DNA from: a virus
Strand: one strand, 5' to 3'
IMG/VR virus record: IMGVR_UViG_3300033148_001450
Span: 1 to 36,967 of that record
DNA length: 36,967 nucleotides
The position numbers and the translations under genes were made by a program. The first letter of the stretch is position 1. Each line of letters opens with the position of its first letter. Under the pieces are notes generated by a model that made no database searches, had not been told where the DNA came from, and saw only the letters and a program-made list of their open reading frames with translations. Positions 16,528 to 25,917 of the stretch are shown piece by piece.

Positions 16528-17770
16528 TAACTTCGACAAGCTGCCATTCGAGCGGGCGAAGACTTCCCTCGGTGCAGCGAATGTAAAGAACCGTACCGCA
16601 TATGTACGTGACACGGGGTACAACGATATAACCAAAGGGACAATCTCCCACGAACTCGACGAGCTTATGCAGGAGAAATCACCGCATGAGGTTGACGGTA
16701 TTCGGTATAAAGATTTCAGCCAATCGTTCGGTAACTTTGGGAGCAGTCTACCATTTATAGGTAAAGCCGCGGGACCTGTTCTTGGAGCCGTCGGAGGTAT
16801 TGGAGATTTGTTTGGGTCTGGCATGAGTAAGGTAGGGTTACCGAGCTTCAATATGGGGAATCCTTCAGTATCGCAATTCAGTAATCAGGTTAAGGCGGAC
16901 AAATTGTCGGGATTCGGGTCATCTGCAATACGAAGTGGGGTGGACAGCGCTGCGGCTAATTATCCTTCCCCTTCCGGAAGAGCGTCTAGCGGCACCAGTT
17001 TCCTAAATCAGATGATGCCGAAAGATAGTTTATCGGATATGTTCTCTGGAATACGTGGCACGTCTACACCGTCAGCCCCAGCACAAGCACAAGCGCCGAC
17101 TGGTGGAGGAGGACTCACAGACTTCTTGAGTAATTTATTTGTAGGTAAAGAAGGAGAACAAACCAATCTTCAGAAGTCACTTCCAGGAGCTCTAACGGCT
17201 CTCCTTGGTGGGATGGCGGCACCTAAAGTAGGCGCTGTAGATTTCAGCGGAATACGGGATGACTTAAAAGGGAAAATGGGAGCAGAGGGGGGAAGCCCAG
17301 CATACGATCTTGGGTTCGGTGAGGCTAAACGTATCATTGATTCACCGTTTGGAGTTGTTCCACAAGAGATGTTCGATCCGATTGATTTCAGATTGAAAGA
17401 AAATATCACCGCTCTGGAGAGCAGATTCCGTTCAGCGCAAGGTGGAGGAGCATTGAGTGAGTCTGACACGAGTCAATTCGGACGACTGCGTGCACAGCTC
17501 GTCGATCAAGCAGAGAAGGAGAAGGCTCAGCTAGAGTTCCAGTACGAACAGCAACAGCAAGCTAACAAGATCGTAACTATGCAAGAGTTGCTTCGTTTGG
17601 ATACAGCACAGTTCACTCAATACGCTAAACTTGCTGAGTTGGACATGTCCGAGCTTATGATGCAGACTGGTGTTGACGTACAGACGGCAACCGAATTTAA
17701 ACAATTATTTAGCGGTATTGGTGAGTCGATGATACGTGGAGCACTCGACCCGCAAACTGCAACCGCATAG
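16496..17770 (+). CDS. Internal virion protein candidate, paralogous N-terminal domain (424 aa)
   Basis: The first roughly 65 residues repeat the domain of the protein at 15230: RTAYVRDTGY, then ISHELDELMQEKSPHEVDGI. The remainder is glycine/serine-rich (FIGKAAGPVLGAVGGIGDLF) and then helical with Gln-rich coiled-coil character (QAEKEKAQLEFQYEQQQQAN). GAGGGAG lies just upstream of ATG 16496, supporting this start despite the 32-base overlap. With its paralogue and the very large protein at 18483 it forms the probable ejection-protein block. The shared domain may dock both proteins to one partner or act as a peptidase. Confidence 0.65.
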   Translation: MSYTVKILSSDNFDKLPFERAKTSLGAANVKNRTAYVRDTGYNDITKGTISHELDELMQEKSPHEVDGIRYKDFSQSFGNFGSSLPFIGKAAGPVLGAVGGIGDLFGSGMSKVGLPSFNMGNPSVSQFSNQVKADKLSGFGSSAIRSGVDSAAANYPSPSGRASSGTSFLNQMMPKDSLSDMFSGIRGTSTPSAPAQAQAPTGGGGLTDFLSNLFVGKEGEQTNLQKSLPGALTALLGGMAAPKVGAVDFSGIRDDLKGKMGAEGGSPAYDLGFGEAKRIIDSPFGVVPQEMFDPIDFRLKENITALESRFRSAQGGGALSESDTSQFGRLRAQLVDQAEKEKAQLEFQYEQQQQANKIVTMQELLRLDTAQFTQYAKLAELDMSELMMQTGVDVQTATEFKQLFSGIGESMIRGALDPQTATA

Positions 17771-17779
17771 GAGGAAGCC

Positions 17780-18478
17780 ATGTTAGCACCAAGTCCAATG
17801 GACTCATTTAATATCGGGAAACAAATAGGCACAGCCAATAGCCCGTTCTCTGGACTAAAGGATGTCATTGAAAGTCTCGTCGAGACTGCCAAGAAGAAAG
17901 GGCTCCTGCAAGCTGGACAAGACATTAAGACACAGGGCGCGGTAGACGTGGCACAAGCCACGCAACCCTTTGAACGTGATAAGATGCAATTTGAGAGTGA
18001 CCTTAAAACGGAACAAGCTACCGCTGAGGCAGGAGCGATGGAGCAGTTCAAGATAAAAGCAGGGGAGCGTGATACGGCACAGGCGGTAGAACAGCAGAGG
18101 CTGATTGGTCCGATGAAGACAACGGAGGCTGTTACCCAAGCAGAAAAAGTGCAGCCGTTTGCGGAGAAGACTGCCAAAGCACAAGTAGCGGCTCAAGGAT
18201 TGAGGGATATAGCAACAGAAAAACGGGCTACGATTAGGGCGGGGAATATCCCGGATCAACCAGACCCTGAAATCTTCCGTGATGACGTGACAGGTAAGAC
18301 AATGGTGCGAAATTATAAATATGATAAGAACACGGGACAATGGATTGCGACAATATCTCCAGCGTCTTTCAATCTTATTGAACAGATTATGGGTGGAAAA
18401 GGCGGTTCCGCAATTACAGGCGGCGCACCGCTGGATGAGAAATTAGATTCCATATTGAATAACCTATTCCAGGAGTAA
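17780..18478 (+). CDS. Helical internal virion protein candidate (232 aa)
   Basis: TAGGAGGAAGCC lies before ATG 17780. Residues about 20-165 are a long Ala/Gln/Glu/Lys-rich helix (ETAKKKGLLQAGQDIKTQGA, EKTAKAQVAAQGL), predicted as coiled coil. A small beta segment follows (TGKTMVRNYKYDKNTGQW) and then a glycine-rich end. The composition matches internal virion or tail-length components encoded next to large ejection proteins in podovirus-like phages. No enzymatic motif is seen. Confidence 0.6.
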   Translation: MLAPSPMDSFNIGKQIGTANSPFSGLKDVIESLVETAKKKGLLQAGQDIKTQGAVDVAQATQPFERDKMQFESDLKTEQATAEAGAMEQFKIKAGERDTAQAVEQQRLIGPMKTTEAVTQAEKVQPFAEKTAKAQVAAQGLRDIATEKRATIRAGNIPDQPDPEIFRDDVTGKTMVRNYKYDKNTGQWIATISPASFNLIEQIMGGKGGSAITGGAPLDEKLDSILNNLFQE

Positions 18479-18482
18479 CCGA

Positions 18483-21400
18483 ATGCCTATATTTCCACGA
18501 ATGGCTGTAGGAGCCCTTCCGACTACCACGCAAAGTCTTGACCCGTCTGTCGAACCGCAAAGTCCTGGGAGACAGTTAAACCCAAAGGCTGTAGACGCTC
18601 TGCGCGAGCTGTCCGCTTTACCGGAGTTCCAAGAACGCGTGTCGCCGGATAGACAGAAGAAAGTGCAGGCTATCTTAGCTGGAGTGGGTCCCGATTATAA
18701 GTTTTATAAGTATGGGATGGAATCTGGTCCTGGGGACATTGGTGTACTTCCGTGGGTCAATAAGAAAGTCAATCCATTTGTTCCGGACGAAGAGTTTGCT
18801 CCAGGAGAACAGAGTATTTATGGGGACATCTTCTCTCGTCAAGGAGCCGGTGTACGTGGAGCTATGCGTGCGCATGGGGCACAGCAGGCTTCAGCTAAAC
18901 CTGAGTTAGAGGCACTGGAGGCAGAGTACGAAGCTGCCCCAAGTTATCCAGGGAAGGGTTACGAGTTTCAGAAACGACGCCGAGATCTGCGAGCAAAAGC
19001 AGCGCAAGAATTTGAAGGAACGTCTCCTGGGCAAGCGTATTTGGAAGGTGTGTCGTATCCTAGATCCGTAGAGCCATTCCAAGGTGAAACACTGGATAAG
19101 TTCTATTCTCGCCCAGATATTTCCGAAGCTGTGGCACAAGGGGGTCTCCCTGAGTTGGGAGCAAATATCAGAGGATTTGGTGAATCGGCTAAAGGATTAG
19201 CAAGAGACATATTCTCGAATCCAGCAGACATCGCACTTATGGGAGCACCTATACCTAAATCTTTACAACGTGTAGGAGACGTTAAGGTTGGAAAAGGTTT
19301 CGTAAAAGGTTTGAAAGGAGCGGTCAGTCCTGGCAAGACCACGAAAGCCGGGGTAAGTGCCGCGGAAGAAACCATCAAAGCTAGCCTTGCTAAAGCTGAG
19401 GCTGCCGGTAAACAGTTTGAATTTCCATTTGCGAAGAAAACAGCTGAGCCCGTGGCTGCTCAGCCAGCGGCAGTTGGGGCTAAAGGACAGATGGAGTTCC
19501 CATTCGTTAAAGAGGCGCCTGTCAAACCTTCCGGTAAAGGGCAACTGGAATTTCCGTTTAAGGACGCGCCTGCCAAGGTCGCGAAGGGTCAGAAGACCCT
19601 CAGGTTTATGAAGAAGGGTATTAAAGACGGTATTACATCTCCAACTGTCAAAGACTTACCGCCTGTACCTAAGACCCCTAAAGCAGATGTCCGTCCTCAG
19701 TTCAAGACAGGTAAAGAGCCTAAACTTTTGAATTATTTGAACGAGCATTTCACAGGGCATCAGGTCGTGAGGATGGCTGACGCCGATCGTGTACGTTTAG
19801 GAAATATGACCGCGGCACAACTGCGGGATGAGATTACTGCAATGAAGAACGTAAAACTGGACAAGCCTAAAGTTACAAAGGAAGCAGTAACACCGTTCGG
19901 TAAGAAGATGCAGAAGCAGGCTGTCACAGGAGAGGAAGTTCCGCTCCATCCTGCTGCAGTTGGCAAAGCAGCAGAAGCTGCGCGTACTCCAAACATTATT
20001 GAGCAGGGCGCAGGAAAAGTATATGACAAGAAACCTGTAACTCCATTTGGGAAAGCCTTAAAAGGTAAGATGCACGCTAAGGAAAACGTGCCCCTTCATC
20101 CGGCACAAGAGGGCAAGCGTCAGTTAAAGAATATCGTAAAGCGTACACGGAAGAAAGGTCTTGGTAAGAAAGGTGAGGTTGATACAGATGTACGAGAGTT
20201 CACAAAAGTTGAGAAAGTAACTTTGAGCAATGTCATACGTGCAGTTAGGAAACATGTGACTAATGTATCAGATGACCCTCTTCACACATCCGTCATAACT
20301 CCTGAAGGAGTGCACATTGACGCCAGTCAATTTGAGCATTCAGAAATAATACAAATGATTAACAGCGTGTTAAAGCAAAACAGGTACATACCAAAGGGGT
20401 ACGTCCGCAAATCATATGATGGTGGGTATACTATTGGTGGGATAGACGATGTGGACGCAATCAGAGTAGTAGCACGAGACATTGATTTAGCGATATTTAG
20501 AAAAGGTTCGCGTCTTTCTAAAGGACCAAAAAAGAAAATAAAAGTTGATGTGGGTGCTGGAAACTCTGTTGAATTTACAGTGGATGAATTCTTAAACCGA
20601 GACAATTTCAAAAATTTCTTGACGAAAAAACATTCAACTGAAAATCTACGCCTTCAAGCACAGTATAAGCCGTCTAAACTCGGTAAGAAAGGTCAAGCAC
20701 GCTTCGACAAGATGAGCAAGGCAGAGCTGAAGAAGAAGTTAGCCGCTGCAGAACGCGCTGGTAACGATATGATGATAAATACGTACAAGCAGGCGATAGC
20801 TAATAAAGGGAAGGTGAATCCTTTGAAAGTAAAGAAGACAACTGTAGAATTTAAGCGTCCCCCGTGGCAAGAACTTTCGCCTCAAGAAAAAGCCATAGCA
20901 CTTGGTCAAAAACCAAAGAAACCTGCAAAACCTCTGAAAGACTTCGACAAATTGTCGTCGCAAGAGAAATCTATAGCACTTGGTCAAAAATATACTCCGG
21001 TTAAAAAAGTTATTAAGAAATTACGCGACAAGAAAGGGCAAGCCGAGTTCAAGGACAAGGATGCCGACGACCTGGTCGCTGCGTTCAGGAACGTACTTCC
21101 GGAGATCATCAAAGACGTGAAGAGGAACGGCGGAACCGTCATGGAACGTATCGCGTCTATGACAGACGACGCCGGTAAACCGTTGGCTAACAAGGCTGTG
21201 CTTGAGGTGATTGAGAGAGAAGTTGGGAACTCTGCCGCCGCTGCGAAAGCAGAGATCACGCGGCACGGTAACTGGAACCTGAAGAACATCAATGAGAAGC
21301 TCCGTAAGGCTGTCGTTGAGATGGCGGAACGGGATAAGTCTATGACCAAAAAGGGACCTACAATATCTGACGTGAAAGTCAAGAAGATGGCTGAGAACTT

Positions 21401-23378
21401 ACAAGATACCCCGACTATGCGAGCTATATTAGGCGGCAAACCTGGTAAGTTAGCAGCGGAAGCCCGCAAACAGGTGGACGATGCGGTCTCCGCACTTAAA
21501 GCGGTCCTAGAAGAGGACTTTGGTCCAGAGGGTCTCCAAAAGCAACTGAAAAATATGGTGCGAAGAAAACTCTCAGAACAAAAAGAAGTTGGAAGTCGAA
21601 TGGGACGTGCTTTTCGTCAACTCAAATTAGATGCTAATGATACTGCAGAGGTTAGAACAATTATTAAAGGGATAATAAATAAATATAAAAACGACCCCTT
21701 AATGCACCCGGATGACTTCAATGTTATTAACAAGAGTTTATTAAAATTGCAGGATGATTGGTTGAATACGTCTAACCTTAAGGAGTTTGAGGGTAAGGTA
21801 TATTATACGTGGCTAAACGGTCTGCTGTCTAACCCATTTACACACGGAGTCAATTTTGTCAGTAACGCCTCGTTCTTGTTAGAGAAGGTTCCAAACAGAT
21901 TTTTTGATATTCTTGGAGACGCTACCCTAAGAGGGGTAGCTCGGTCTAAGGGGGTTAAGCTAGACCCTGCGTTCAGACTTAAAGAGATCCCAGCTATGTT
22001 CCGTGGATTTAAGAGGTTTGTATCTCAGAGAATAAAAGGTAAGAGTCCTACTAGGTTTAGGATTAAAAAAGGCACCAAGCTCGATCAAGACATCCCGTCG
22101 CCATTATCTAAAGAGTGGGAGCGTATTATAGGAGCCCCTGTTCGCGCATTAAAGTCTAAGCATATTGGAGATGACTTATTCAAAGAAGCAATCGGGTATA
22201 TGGAGTATTACGCGCGTTGGGTAGCGGGAGAGCGCAAGGACAACCTTCTTAGTTCTGTATATCACGAACAGTTGCTTCGTACTTTTCAAGACGAAGCCAG
22301 CGTGTTAGGTAAAGGATTTATGAACCTAAAGAAAACGGTCCCTGGGTTCAAGTATATTATGCCGTTCATCAATACCCCAGATCGTATCCTCTTAAGGATA
22401 TTGGAACGGACTCTTCCGGGAGCTGTAACCAAGCTTGCGTTAAGGGTAGAAAGAGGAGCGTCTCAAAAAGAATTGGCACATAGTATAGGTCTCGTCTATC
22501 AGAGTGCTCTATTGACTGGGGTGGTAGCACATATTTGGTCAAAAGGGAAAATACAAGGGGACGCTCCTGAGGAGGAGGCGGAGCGTATTGCGTTCTATGA
22601 GTCCGGGAAGAAAGCTAATGCTATAAAAGTTGGGGATTACTGGGTTCCGTTTAACAGGGTTGAGCCTGCAGGTGGTACGCTATCTATTATGGCTAATTTC
22701 ATACAGGATAAGGAAAATTCTGACCAAGAGGCGACGCTTGAACAGATAGTTGAAGCGGTAGGCGGGACAACACAGTCGCTTGCGAATAAGACCTATTATC
22801 AAGGCGCCTTAGGACTTATGCGTGCCGCTACAGAAGCCCATATTTATGGGGGTAAGTGGGTGCAGAAAATGGTAGCAAGTGCAGTACCGGCATCTGGTCT
22901 GATGAGGTTCTTTGCACAGATCACTGACCCCGTGTACCGTAACCCTAGCAATACCGTAGAGAAAGTGATGAGTGGGCTCCCTTGGTTGTCTAAGAGTGTC
23001 CCTCCGACGTTAGGGTCATTTGGTGATGAGCAACCGCGCGCACTGTTAGGGATTGGTAAGGAGAAACAAGATCATCTGACCAAAGCACTCAGAGATACTC
23101 CTGTTCCAGTGTTAGGTAAAAGTGTTGCGGGTGAAAAGATGACTGTGCGCGAACGTAATTCTATTCTACTTAAATCCGGACCATTTCTTAAGAAGACGCT
23201 GACCATGGTAACGGGTGCTCCTGGGTGGGATAAGATTCCAAGAGGGATTAGGCAAGATGTCGTGGACAGATTGTCTGAGCAGATTCGCGGTGTGTTTAGA
23301 AGTGAGCTGAAGATGCAAAAGATTTATCAACAAATCAAGGACGATCCAAACGCTTACATCAACAAATTCTTAGAGTAA
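18483..23378 (+). CDS. Very large internal/ejection virion protein (1631 aa)
   Basis: CCAGGAGTAACCGA leads into ATG 18483. The first roughly 270 residues are a Pro/Gly-rich head. Residues about 310-600 are low-complexity and basic with repeated short motifs: EFPF three times (311-360) and VTPFGK twice (469 and 519). Further on, two LS-QEK-IALGQK repeats lie near 20875 and 20955. The C-terminal half is helical and carries a segment YTWLNGLLSNPFTHGVNFVS and later FKYIMPFINTPDRILLRILE, which is typical of giant phage polyvalent/ejection proteins. Its last nine bases overlap a convergent HNH gene. The motif arrays may be peptide docking or processing sites; no enzyme domain is certain. Confidence 0.75.
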   Translation: MPIFPRMAVGALPTTTQSLDPSVEPQSPGRQLNPKAVDALRELSALPEFQERVSPDRQKKVQAILAGVGPDYKFYKYGMESGPGDIGVLPWVNKKVNPFVPDEEFAPGEQSIYGDIFSRQGAGVRGAMRAHGAQQASAKPELEALEAEYEAAPSYPGKGYEFQKRRRDLRAKAAQEFEGTSPGQAYLEGVSYPRSVEPFQGETLDKFYSRPDISEAVAQGGLPELGANIRGFGESAKGLARDIFSNPADIALMGAPIPKSLQRVGDVKVGKGFVKGLKGAVSPGKTTKAGVSAAEETIKASLAKAEAAGKQFEFPFAKKTAEPVAAQPAAVGAKGQMEFPFVKEAPVKPSGKGQLEFPFKDAPAKVAKGQKTLRFMKKGIKDGITSPTVKDLPPVPKTPKADVRPQFKTGKEPKLLNYLNEHFTGHQVVRMADADRVRLGNMTAAQLRDEITAMKNVKLDKPKVTKEAVTPFGKKMQKQAVTGEEVPLHPAAVGKAAEAARTPNIIEQGAGKVYDKKPVTPFGKALKGKMHAKENVPLHPAQEGKRQLKNIVKRTRKKGLGKKGEVDTDVREFTKVEKVTLSNVIRAVRKHVTNVSDDPLHTSVITPEGVHIDASQFEHSEIIQMINSVLKQNRYIPKGYVRKSYDGGYTIGGIDDVDAIRVVARDIDLAIFRKGSRLSKGPKKKIKVDVGAGNSVEFTVDEFLNRDNFKNFLTKKHSTENLRLQAQYKPSKLGKKGQARFDKMSKAELKKKLAAAERAGNDMMINTYKQAIANKGKVNPLKVKKTTVEFKRPPWQELSPQEKAIALGQKPKKPAKPLKDFDKLSSQEKSIALGQKYTPVKKVIKKLRDKKGQAEFKDKDADDLVAAFRNVLPEIIKDVKRNGGTVMERIASMTDDAGKPLANKAVLEVIEREVGNSAAAAKAEITRHGNWNLKNINEKLRKAVVEMAERDKSMTKKGPTISDVKVKKMAENLQDTPTMRAILGGKPGKLAAEARKQVDDAVSALKAVLEEDFGPEGLQKQLKNMVRRKLSEQKEVGSRMGRAFRQLKLDANDTAEVRTIIKGIINKYKNDPLMHPDDFNVINKSLLKLQDDWLNTSNLKEFEGKVYYTWLNGLLSNPFTHGVNFVSNASFLLEKVPNRFFDILGDATLRGVARSKGVKLDPAFRLKEIPAMFRGFKRFVSQRIKGKSPTRFRIKKGTKLDQDIPSPLSKEWERIIGAPVRALKSKHIGDDLFKEAIGYMEYYARWVAGERKDNLLSSVYHEQLLRTFQDEASVLGKGFMNLKKTVPGFKYIMPFINTPDRILLRILERTLPGAVTKLALRVERGASQKELAHSIGLVYQSALLTGVVAHIWSKGKIQGDAPEEEAERIAFYESGKKANAIKVGDYWVPFNRVEPAGGTLSIMANFIQDKENSDQEATLEQIVEAVGGTTQSLANKTYYQGALGLMRAATEAHIYGGKWVQKMVASAVPASGLMRFFAQITDPVYRNPSNTVEKVMSGLPWLSKSVPPTLGSFGDEQPRALLGIGKEKQDHLTKALRDTPVPVLGKSVAGEKMTVRERNSILLKSGPFLKKTLTMVTGAPGWDKIPRGIRQDVVDRLSEQIRGVFRSELKMQKIYQQIKDDPNAYINKFLE

Positions 23379-23822
23379 CGGTATCGCTGCACCACGGGCA
23401 TGATTACATTTCCGGCATACCGGTTCAACATCGAGGGGTTTATTGTAATCACGATGGTCATAACACGTAGCACGTGCTCCGCAGTCCACACATTCCACAA
23501 TTTCTTCCGATAGCCGCTTAAGTTTTCCTGTCTTTACTCTCCAGTTCACTGAACGCTGTGCTCGACATGCTCCAGAAATAACTTTAGCCTTGTAACTTTC
23601 TCTAGCTATTTCCTTGAAGCGAGCTGGGTTTTTTATTCGCCAGTCTTTCGATATTACTGTAGAATACCCTGGGTTTTTAAGCCTCCAGATTCTACATTTC
23701 TCATTGAGTGACTTTCTATTTTCTACCCCATATCTCTTTTGATAGGCGAGAACATCTTCTCTGTGTTTACGATAATATTCCCTAGCATACCGTCTATTGT
23801 CTTCTGGGTTTTTATACGGCAT
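23370..23822 (-). CDS. HNH endonuclease downstream of the DNA polymerase
   Basis: This is a 150-residue basic protein. A long helical N terminus rich in R, K and Y (NPEDNRRYAREYYRKHRED) is followed by a zinc-bound HNH-type core: CVDCGARATCYDHRDYNKPL and VEPVCRKCNHARG. This is the same layout as the HNH unit at 31750-31385. Its ATG lies inside the end of the polymerase gene (11-base overlap), and its 3' end overlaps the convergent giant virion gene by nine bases, so it fills the whole junction between the two modules. Homing activity is inferred from the family. Confidence 0.85.
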   Translation of the reverse strand: MPYKNPEDNRRYAREYYRKHREDVLAYQKRYGVENRKSLNEKCRIWRLKNPGYSTVISKDWRIKNPARFKEIARESYKAKVISGACRAQRSVNWRVKTGKLKRLSEEIVECVDCGARATCYDHRDYNKPLDVEPVCRKCNHARGAAIPLL

Positions 23823-25485
23823 AAGGCTCCTTCTCTGCCCAGTTCGTTGTAGTCTTCTCTATATTAACCTTGAGTGGAACGCGGAACGTCTCGTAATCCT
23901 CCATGATGTCTTTTATCTTTGGTAGGAGGCTATCTTCATCCTTGTGTATTTCAAATATAATTTCGTCGTGAACGCAGAGCAGCATATTACTTTTTTTATC
24001 AATCAACAATTCGTGGCACTCGATCATGGCTTTCTTTAATACACCGGCAGCACATCCTTGTATCAAGTACGAAACTGCGCGATAGGACTGGTCTCTTGGA
24101 CACGTGTACTTCTTTCCAAATATATCGTGTACGTACCCTACGTCTAAAACTTTTTGTGGGATTCTCCAAGTAAGTTCTCTGACCTTCCAGTAAGCCTTAT
24201 AATATTTATTGATAAAGCCACGTGCCTGAGTATACGTCATTCCCATTTCTGGGTACTTCTCATTCACCATAGTTACCAGTTTTTTGGCGCCCATACCATA
24301 TACGATACCGAAGTTGATACTCTTTGCTAAGTTTCTTTTTTCCTTCGTAACCTCCCCGAAGACGGCTTCACAGGTTCTGGAGTGGAGGTCGTTGTCTGTC
24401 TTGTTGTACTCTTCGACCATCTTAGGCTCTCTCGAATAGTGCGCAAGAATGCGTAGCTCAATTTGGGAATAATCAAAATAATAAGTAGTAAACTCTGGAC
24501 GACATATAAAAGCCCTACGCACATCAACAACCCCGCTTCTAGGAATGTTCTGTAGATTAGGCGAACGACAAGAAAATCTTCCCGTTCTGGCTCCGACTTG
24601 GAAGAAGTCGCAGTGGATGACTTTGTTGGCATCGGCTTTCTCCTGTAATGCGTCGAGGTACGTGGTCTTTATTTTCTCCAGACTGCGTAGCTCGACAATT
24701 ATTGGTATGAGTGGGTGGTCGTACTTGCTTAGGTGAAACTCGTCGAAGGCAGGGTTACCCTTATCTGTCAGATAGTCGCATGTCAACCCTTGGTCGTCAA
24801 AGAGGTACGAGGCAAGTTGCTTAGGGCTGCGTATGTTTATGTCTTTGTGGTCTCGCTTGATGGATTCCCTAAGCGCTTCAATCCGTCCGGCAATTTCGAC
24901 AGCATTCGTTTTACAAAATTCTGTGTCGATAAGGACCCCGAGTCGCTGCATACTAGCCAAGCATCTGAGGAGAGCCATTTCTTTGATATAGACGGGGTCT
25001 CCCGTAACGCCTTCTTTACGGTAGTACTTAAATAGGTCGAGGGTAATGCGAGAATCCTTTCGGGCATAAGGTTCGAGGATGCTTCGAGGTATGTCTGAAA
25101 AGCTAGAGATCTTATTTCTCCGCATATAATTTTTGAGTTCTTCTTCTTCGTCATTATCTTCTCCTAGGTATTTCTTAGCGAGGTCTTTCAACTTTACAGT
25201 ATTCTCGTCGCTGTTGTATATAGCGGCTGCAATCATAGTATCTTCTATAGGTCCTTTTATATCCATACCTATTTGGTTAAGCATGAGCCAGTCAAATTTT
25301 AGGTTGTGCGCCACCTTCCTGTAGTTTGAGGACATAAGGATAGTATCAATGGGGACAAGATTATCTTCCCCAATACTTATGTAGTCGGTATTCCCTTCCA
25401 TATCACACGTCGTTATGCAAAATGGTTTGTCTCCCTTAAACGGGTCGAGACCGGTTGTTTCAGTATCTATTGCGATAATTGGCAT
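23812..25485 (-). CDS. polA-like: Family A DNA polymerase with 3'-5' exonuclease
   Basis: This 557-residue replicative polymerase carries all the key motifs. The exonuclease has DTETTGLDP (D7, E9), HNLKFDW (D65) and YARKDSR (D144). The polymerase has TGRFSCRSPNLQNIP, motif A FDYSQIELR (D338), motif B KRNLAKSINFGIVYG (R384, K388, F392, Y396) and motif C VHDEI (H506, D507). The residue equivalent to E. coli Pol I 762 is Phe. The protein is shorter than T7 polymerase (704) and lacks a 5'-3' exonuclease. It is flanked on both sides by HNH genes with short overlaps. It is the likely replicase acting with the primase and helicase encoded upstream at 30282-27437. Confidence 0.97.
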   Translation of the reverse strand: MPIIAIDTETTGLDPFKGDKPFCITTCDMEGNTDYISIGEDNLVPIDTILMSSNYRKVAHNLKFDWLMLNQIGMDIKGPIEDTMIAAAIYNSDENTVKLKDLAKKYLGEDNDEEEELKNYMRRNKISSFSDIPRSILEPYARKDSRITLDLFKYYRKEGVTGDPVYIKEMALLRCLASMQRLGVLIDTEFCKTNAVEIAGRIEALRESIKRDHKDINIRSPKQLASYLFDDQGLTCDYLTDKGNPAFDEFHLSKYDHPLIPIIVELRSLEKIKTTYLDALQEKADANKVIHCDFFQVGARTGRFSCRSPNLQNIPRSGVVDVRRAFICRPEFTTYYFDYSQIELRILAHYSREPKMVEEYNKTDNDLHSRTCEAVFGEVTKEKRNLAKSINFGIVYGMGAKKLVTMVNEKYPEMGMTYTQARGFINKYYKAYWKVRELTWRIPQKVLDVGYVHDIFGKKYTCPRDQSYRAVSYLIQGCAAGVLKKAMIECHELLIDKKSNMLLCVHDEIIFEIHKDEDSLLPKIKDIMEDYETFRVPLKVNIEKTTTNWAEKEPYAV

Positions 25486-25907
25486 TCAAACTCCTTACGT
25501 GCTTTGGCGGCTTTATATTTAGTTTCAAAATATCCTATGGGAGTGTATTTTTTGTATACACATATTTGAGCGCGCCATTTTTTACGCAGTTTATCGTACG
25601 TCACCCCTTTATACCCGGACGTATTATTTATTGGTGCCCTAGAATTATGCCTATTTGTAGAGTGTGTGGCATATCGTAGATTACTAATTCGATTGTCTAG
25701 ACCATTCCTATTTTTATGGTCAACTAAAGAATCCTTATTTGGTAATATCAATTTGTGCATATGCTTTTTACGACCATTGACAGCACATTGTGCGTAGTAA
25801 GTATTTTTATTTTTATACCCCCACCAATGAAAGTCAGATAACATATCGTAATCCGCATCATCCACAATAGCGTAACGTTTTATATTTTTAAGATATATTC
25901 TTTTCAT
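25467..25907 (-). CDS. HNH homing endonuclease with AP2-type DNA-binding domain
   Basis: ATG 25907 is chosen because GGAGA lies just upstream (25915-25919); an upstream TTG-type start at 25946 would run into the structured RNA. Residues about 1-95 hold an HNH_3 core (MHKLILPNKDSLVDHKNRNG, LDNRISNLRYATHSTNRHN), with catalytic DHKN. Residues about 98-140 are an AP2-like domain (SGYKGVTYDKLRKKWRAQI, YKAAKARKEF). This is the standard HNH-AP2 mobile endonuclease. Its end overlaps the polymerase start by 19 bases. The RNA-like element at 25918-26090 ends directly at its ribosome site. Confidence 0.92.
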   Translation of the reverse strand: MKRIYLKNIKRYAIVDDADYDMLSDFHWWGYKNKNTYYAQCAVNGRKKHMHKLILPNKDSLVDHKNRNGLDNRISNLRYATHSTNRHNSRAPINNTSGYKGVTYDKLRKKWRAQICVYKKYTPIGYFETKYKAAKARKEFECQLSQ

Positions 25908-25917
25908 AATAAATTCT

